This document shows, one piece after another, positions 61,904 to 64,000 of a stretch of DNA of 64,000 nt. Each line of letters begins with the position of its first letter. The stretch's first letter is position 1. This DNA is from Brevibacterium sediminis. GTDB taxonomy: Bacteria > Actinomycetota > Actinomycetes > Actinomycetales > Brevibacteriaceae. The stretch spans positions 62,001 to 126,000 of the forward strand of contig NZ_JABKDD010000005.1 of assembly GCF_013623905.1 (NCBI RefSeq). Reading direction: 5' to 3'. The translations under genes were made by a program, and so were the position numbers. The notes beneath the pieces are model-generated. The model saw only the letters and a list, made by a program, of their open reading frames with translations, ran no database searches and was not told where the DNA came from.

Positions 61904-63043
61904 ATGGCCTTCGACATCACCGCCGATGAACAGGAACTCGTCGACGCCGTCGTCTCGATCGGCAAGGACGTCCTCGTCCCACAGGCCGCGGCCGCCGACG
62001 CGAACGAACGCGTCTCCGACGAAACCCTGAAGACCCTCGCCGAGGTGGGGGTCATGGGGCTCAACCTGCCCGAGGAATTCGGCGGGCCCGGCGTCGGTTC
62101 GGTGGCGATGAGCCAGATGGTCGCCGCCATCACCGAGGCGTGCGCATCGACCGCGTCGATCGTCACCGCGCAGTTCCTCGCCACCGACTCGATCCTCCTC
62201 GGCGGCACCGATGCCCAACGCGAAGCGTGGCTGCCACGTGCCGCTGCCGGCGAGGTCATCGGCGCTTTCGGGCTCACCGAGCCGGGTGCCGGTTCGAACC
62301 CGGCGGAGATGTCGACGAAGGCCACACGGGTCGACGGTGGTTGGCATCTCAAGGGCACGAAGTGCTTCATCACCAACGCCGGCTTCGCGGACTTCATCAT
62401 CGTCTATGCGAAGACCGACGTCGATGCCGCCCACAAGGGCATCAGCGCATTCATCGTCGACACCGCGGCCGCCTCGGCGGGGCTGGATTTCAATCCCCCG
62501 GAGAAGACGATGGGCCTGCGCGGCAGCCCGGTCTTCGAATTCGTCATCGACACGGTCGTCCCCGAGGATGCCCTCCTCGGGAACGCAGGCGAGGGCTTCA
62601 CCACGGCGATGCGCGTGCTCGACCGTGGTCGCATCGAGGTCGCGGCGATGAGCCTGGGAATCGGCAAGGCCGCTCTCGACGCCGCCGTGGATTGGGCGGG
62701 CGAGCGCAAGATCAGCGGGAAACCGCTGGGCCGCCTGCAGGGCATCGCGTTCAAGCTCGCGGACATGTACACGAAGTACCGGTCGGCGTGGCTGCTGACG
62801 ATGGACGCCGCCGAACAGCGCGATTCGGGGGTCGATTTCACCCGGTCTTCGGCCACGGCAAAGCTCGCCGCCTCCGAGGCGGCCGCGTACATCGCCGATG
62901 AAGCCCTGCAGATCCACGGCGGCTACGGCTTCACCCGGGACTTTCCGCTCGAACGCTACGTTCGAGATGCCCGAATCTACCGCATCTACGAAGGCTCGTC
63001 GGAGATCCAGCGCACGATCATCGCGCGCTCTCTGTCGAAATAG
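61904..63043 (+). CDS. Acyl-CoA dehydrogenase
   Basis: The protein has 379 residues, the classical length. Marks: FGLTEPGAGSNPAEMSTKATRVDGGWHLKGTKCFITNAGFADFIIVYAKTD, QGIAFKLADMYTKYRSAWLL, and RIYEGSSEIQRTIIARSLSK at the end, where the glutamate is the usual catalytic base. It oxidises a short acyl-CoA and gives electrons to ETF, possibly the ETF encoded at 4.8-6.6 kb. AAAGGAGC lies before the ATG. It ends the thiolase-CaiB group. Confidence 0.93.
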   Translation: MAFDITADEQELVDAVVSIGKDVLVPQAAAADANERVSDETLKTLAEVGVMGLNLPEEFGGPGVGSVAMSQMVAAITEACASTASIVTAQFLATDSILLGGTDAQREAWLPRAAAGEVIGAFGLTEPGAGSNPAEMSTKATRVDGGWHLKGTKCFITNAGFADFIIVYAKTDVDAAHKGISAFIVDTAAASAGLDFNPPEKTMGLRGSPVFEFVIDTVVPEDALLGNAGEGFTTAMRVLDRGRIEVAAMSLGIGKAALDAAVDWAGERKISGKPLGRLQGIAFKLADMYTKYRSAWLLTMDAAEQRDSGVDFTRSSATAKLAASEAAAYIADEALQIHGGYGFTRDFPLERYVRDARIYRIYEGSSEIQRTIIARSLSK

Positions 63044-63187
63044 CGGCCGGTGCGGCCGGGAGACCGGGCGCGAAACAGCACCGAAACGTGTCGGAGTCTA
63101 CGATCGGCACGGTATCTGAGGGCGAGTCGGTCGCTCCTCGGACCCCCGCTCCGATGTCCGGACGTTCCGGGCCACCTCGGCGAGATT

Positions 63188-63203
63188 TTCCGATATTTCG
63201 GAC
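63188..63203. promoter_or_regulatory. Candidate hut operator before the NCS1 permease
   Basis: TTCCGATATTTCGGAC matches the hutI site except for the first base. It lies 82 bp before the permease start and suggests control with the hut genes. Confidence 0.72.
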
Positions 63204-63284
63204 AGAAAGTGTGATCCGGACCTCGTCGGGTGTTGTGCAGTGGTGCCACACTGAACCAGGTCCATCAGTTCAAAGGAGACAATC

Positions 63285-64000
63285 ATGGCTAGTACGACCA
63301 ATTCGGGGATCGAGAAGCGGTCCATCGAGATGGTGCCTGACGCCGAGCGTCACGGAACGCCACGTTCCCAGTTCACTCTGTGGTTCGGCGCCAACACTCA
63401 GATCACCGCGATCGTCGACGGGGCTCTGGCCGTCGTCTTCGGTGCCGACGCGCTGTGGGCCATCATCGGCCTGCTCATCGGCAACATCATCGGCGGAATC
63501 GTCATGGCGCTGCACTCGGCGCAGGGTCCGCAGCTGGGTCTGCCGCAGATGATCTCCTCGCGTGCCCAGTTCGGCATCATCGGTGCGATCATCCCGCTCG
63601 TGCTCGTCGTGCTCATGTACATCGGCTTCGCCTCGACCGGAGCGGTCCTGTCCGGCCAGGCCGTCAACCTCATCATCGGCGTGCAGACTCCGTGGATCGG
63701 CATCGTCATCTTCGGCGCACTCACCGCCCTGGTGGCCCTGCTGGGATACAAGTACATCCATGTGCTCGGGCGGATCTCCTCGGTGACGGGCCTGCTCGGC
63801 TTCCTCTTCATCACCTACTGCGTGCTCACGCAGGTCGATGTCCCCGGACTGATCTCGGGTTCGTCGTTCGCCTTCCCCGCCTTCCTCTCCGCGATCGCCC
63901 TGTCCGTGGGCTGGCAGCTGACCTACGGCCCCTACGTCGCCGACTATTCGCGGTACCTGCCGCGGTCGACACCGTCGTCGAAGACCTTCTGGTTCACCTT
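63285..64000 (+). CDS. NCS1-family permease, N-terminal part (partial)
   Basis: The first 238 codons are present; the gene runs off the window. It starts IEKRSIEMVPDAERHGTPRSQFTLWFGANTQI, followed by helices with GNIIGGIVMALHSAQGPQLGLPQMISSRAQFG, the NCS1 signature of cytosine, allantoin, hydantoin and purine carriers (CodB/Mhp1-like). AAAGGAGA lies before the ATG. The upstream palindrome shared with hutI and hutU suggests that this member imports histidine, urocanate or a related imidazole. That cargo is inferred from regulation alone. Confidence 0.88.
   Translation, partial: MASTTNSGIEKRSIEMVPDAERHGTPRSQFTLWFGANTQITAIVDGALAVVFGADALWAIIGLLIGNIIGGIVMALHSAQGPQLGLPQMISSRAQFGIIGAIIPLVLVVLMYIGFASTGAVLSGQAVNLIIGVQTPWIGIVIFGALTALVALLGYKYIHVLGRISSVTGLLGFLFITYCVLTQVDVPGLISGSSFAFPAFLSAIALSVGWQLTYGPYVADYSRYLPRSTPSSKTFWFT

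Overview
The window is chromosomal DNA from a high-GC actinobacterium (mid-60s percent GC by eye, frequent GTG and TTG starts, many ATGA/GTGA gene overlaps). My best guess is Brevibacterium or a close relative, from the mix of two BCCT betaine/choline carriers, a HutF-type histidine pathway, an intrinsic-looking Erm methylase and dense short palindromic repeats. This is an inference from the gene set, not a database match. I see no rRNA, tRNA, CRISPR array, insertion sequence or prophage.

Layout. 0-7 kb: end of an IclR regulator, an SDR/LysR divergent pair, then a three-gene operon of a dimethylglycine/sarcosine-dehydrogenase-like flavoprotein with its own ETF (etfB-etfA), and a thioesterase. 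7-14 kb: VOC protein, AraC regulator, HAD protein plus glutamate racemase, slipin, DUF308 membrane protein and a PiT phosphate carrier. 14-16 kb: an erm gene preceded by a leader peptide and an attenuator-like hairpin. 16-29 kb: a DtxR/MntR regulator, a BetT-type carrier, a membrane-protein cluster with one copy broken by an amber codon, and two convergent manganese uptake units (mntABC and mntH) that share an operator. 29-38 kb: TetR/DoxX, a methyltransferase, an NCS2 nucleobase permease and an amidohydrolase-TauE-LacI operon tied together by a shared LacI-type operator, then rlmC. 38-41 kb: a VOC protein and a second BCCT carrier among copies of a 73-bp palindromic repeat. 41-50 kb: a complete histidine-utilisation cluster (hutU; hutI-hutH-M20 hydrolase-hutF-iclR). 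50-63 kb: acyl-CoA and CoA-transferase catabolic genes with two LysR regulators and an MHS-type carrier. 63-64 kb: the start of an NCS1 permease that carries the hut operator.

How the genes work together. Betaine/choline carriers and the ETF-linked demethylase fit methylated-amine catabolism. The Mn regulator and both Mn importers form one homeostasis circuit. The hut genes take histidine to glutamate through formyl-glutamate, and the terminal NCS1 permease is probably their uptake arm. The LacI group looks like a purine or related nucleobase scavenging regulon.

The most unusual features are a 56-bp palindromic repeat that sits in frame inside etfA (with a second copy between convergent genes), two further families of palindromic repeats, strong over-representation of the octamer CGCCGAGG/CCTCGGCG, the Erm leader/attenuator, and the operator that links the hut genes to a transporter 13 kb away.
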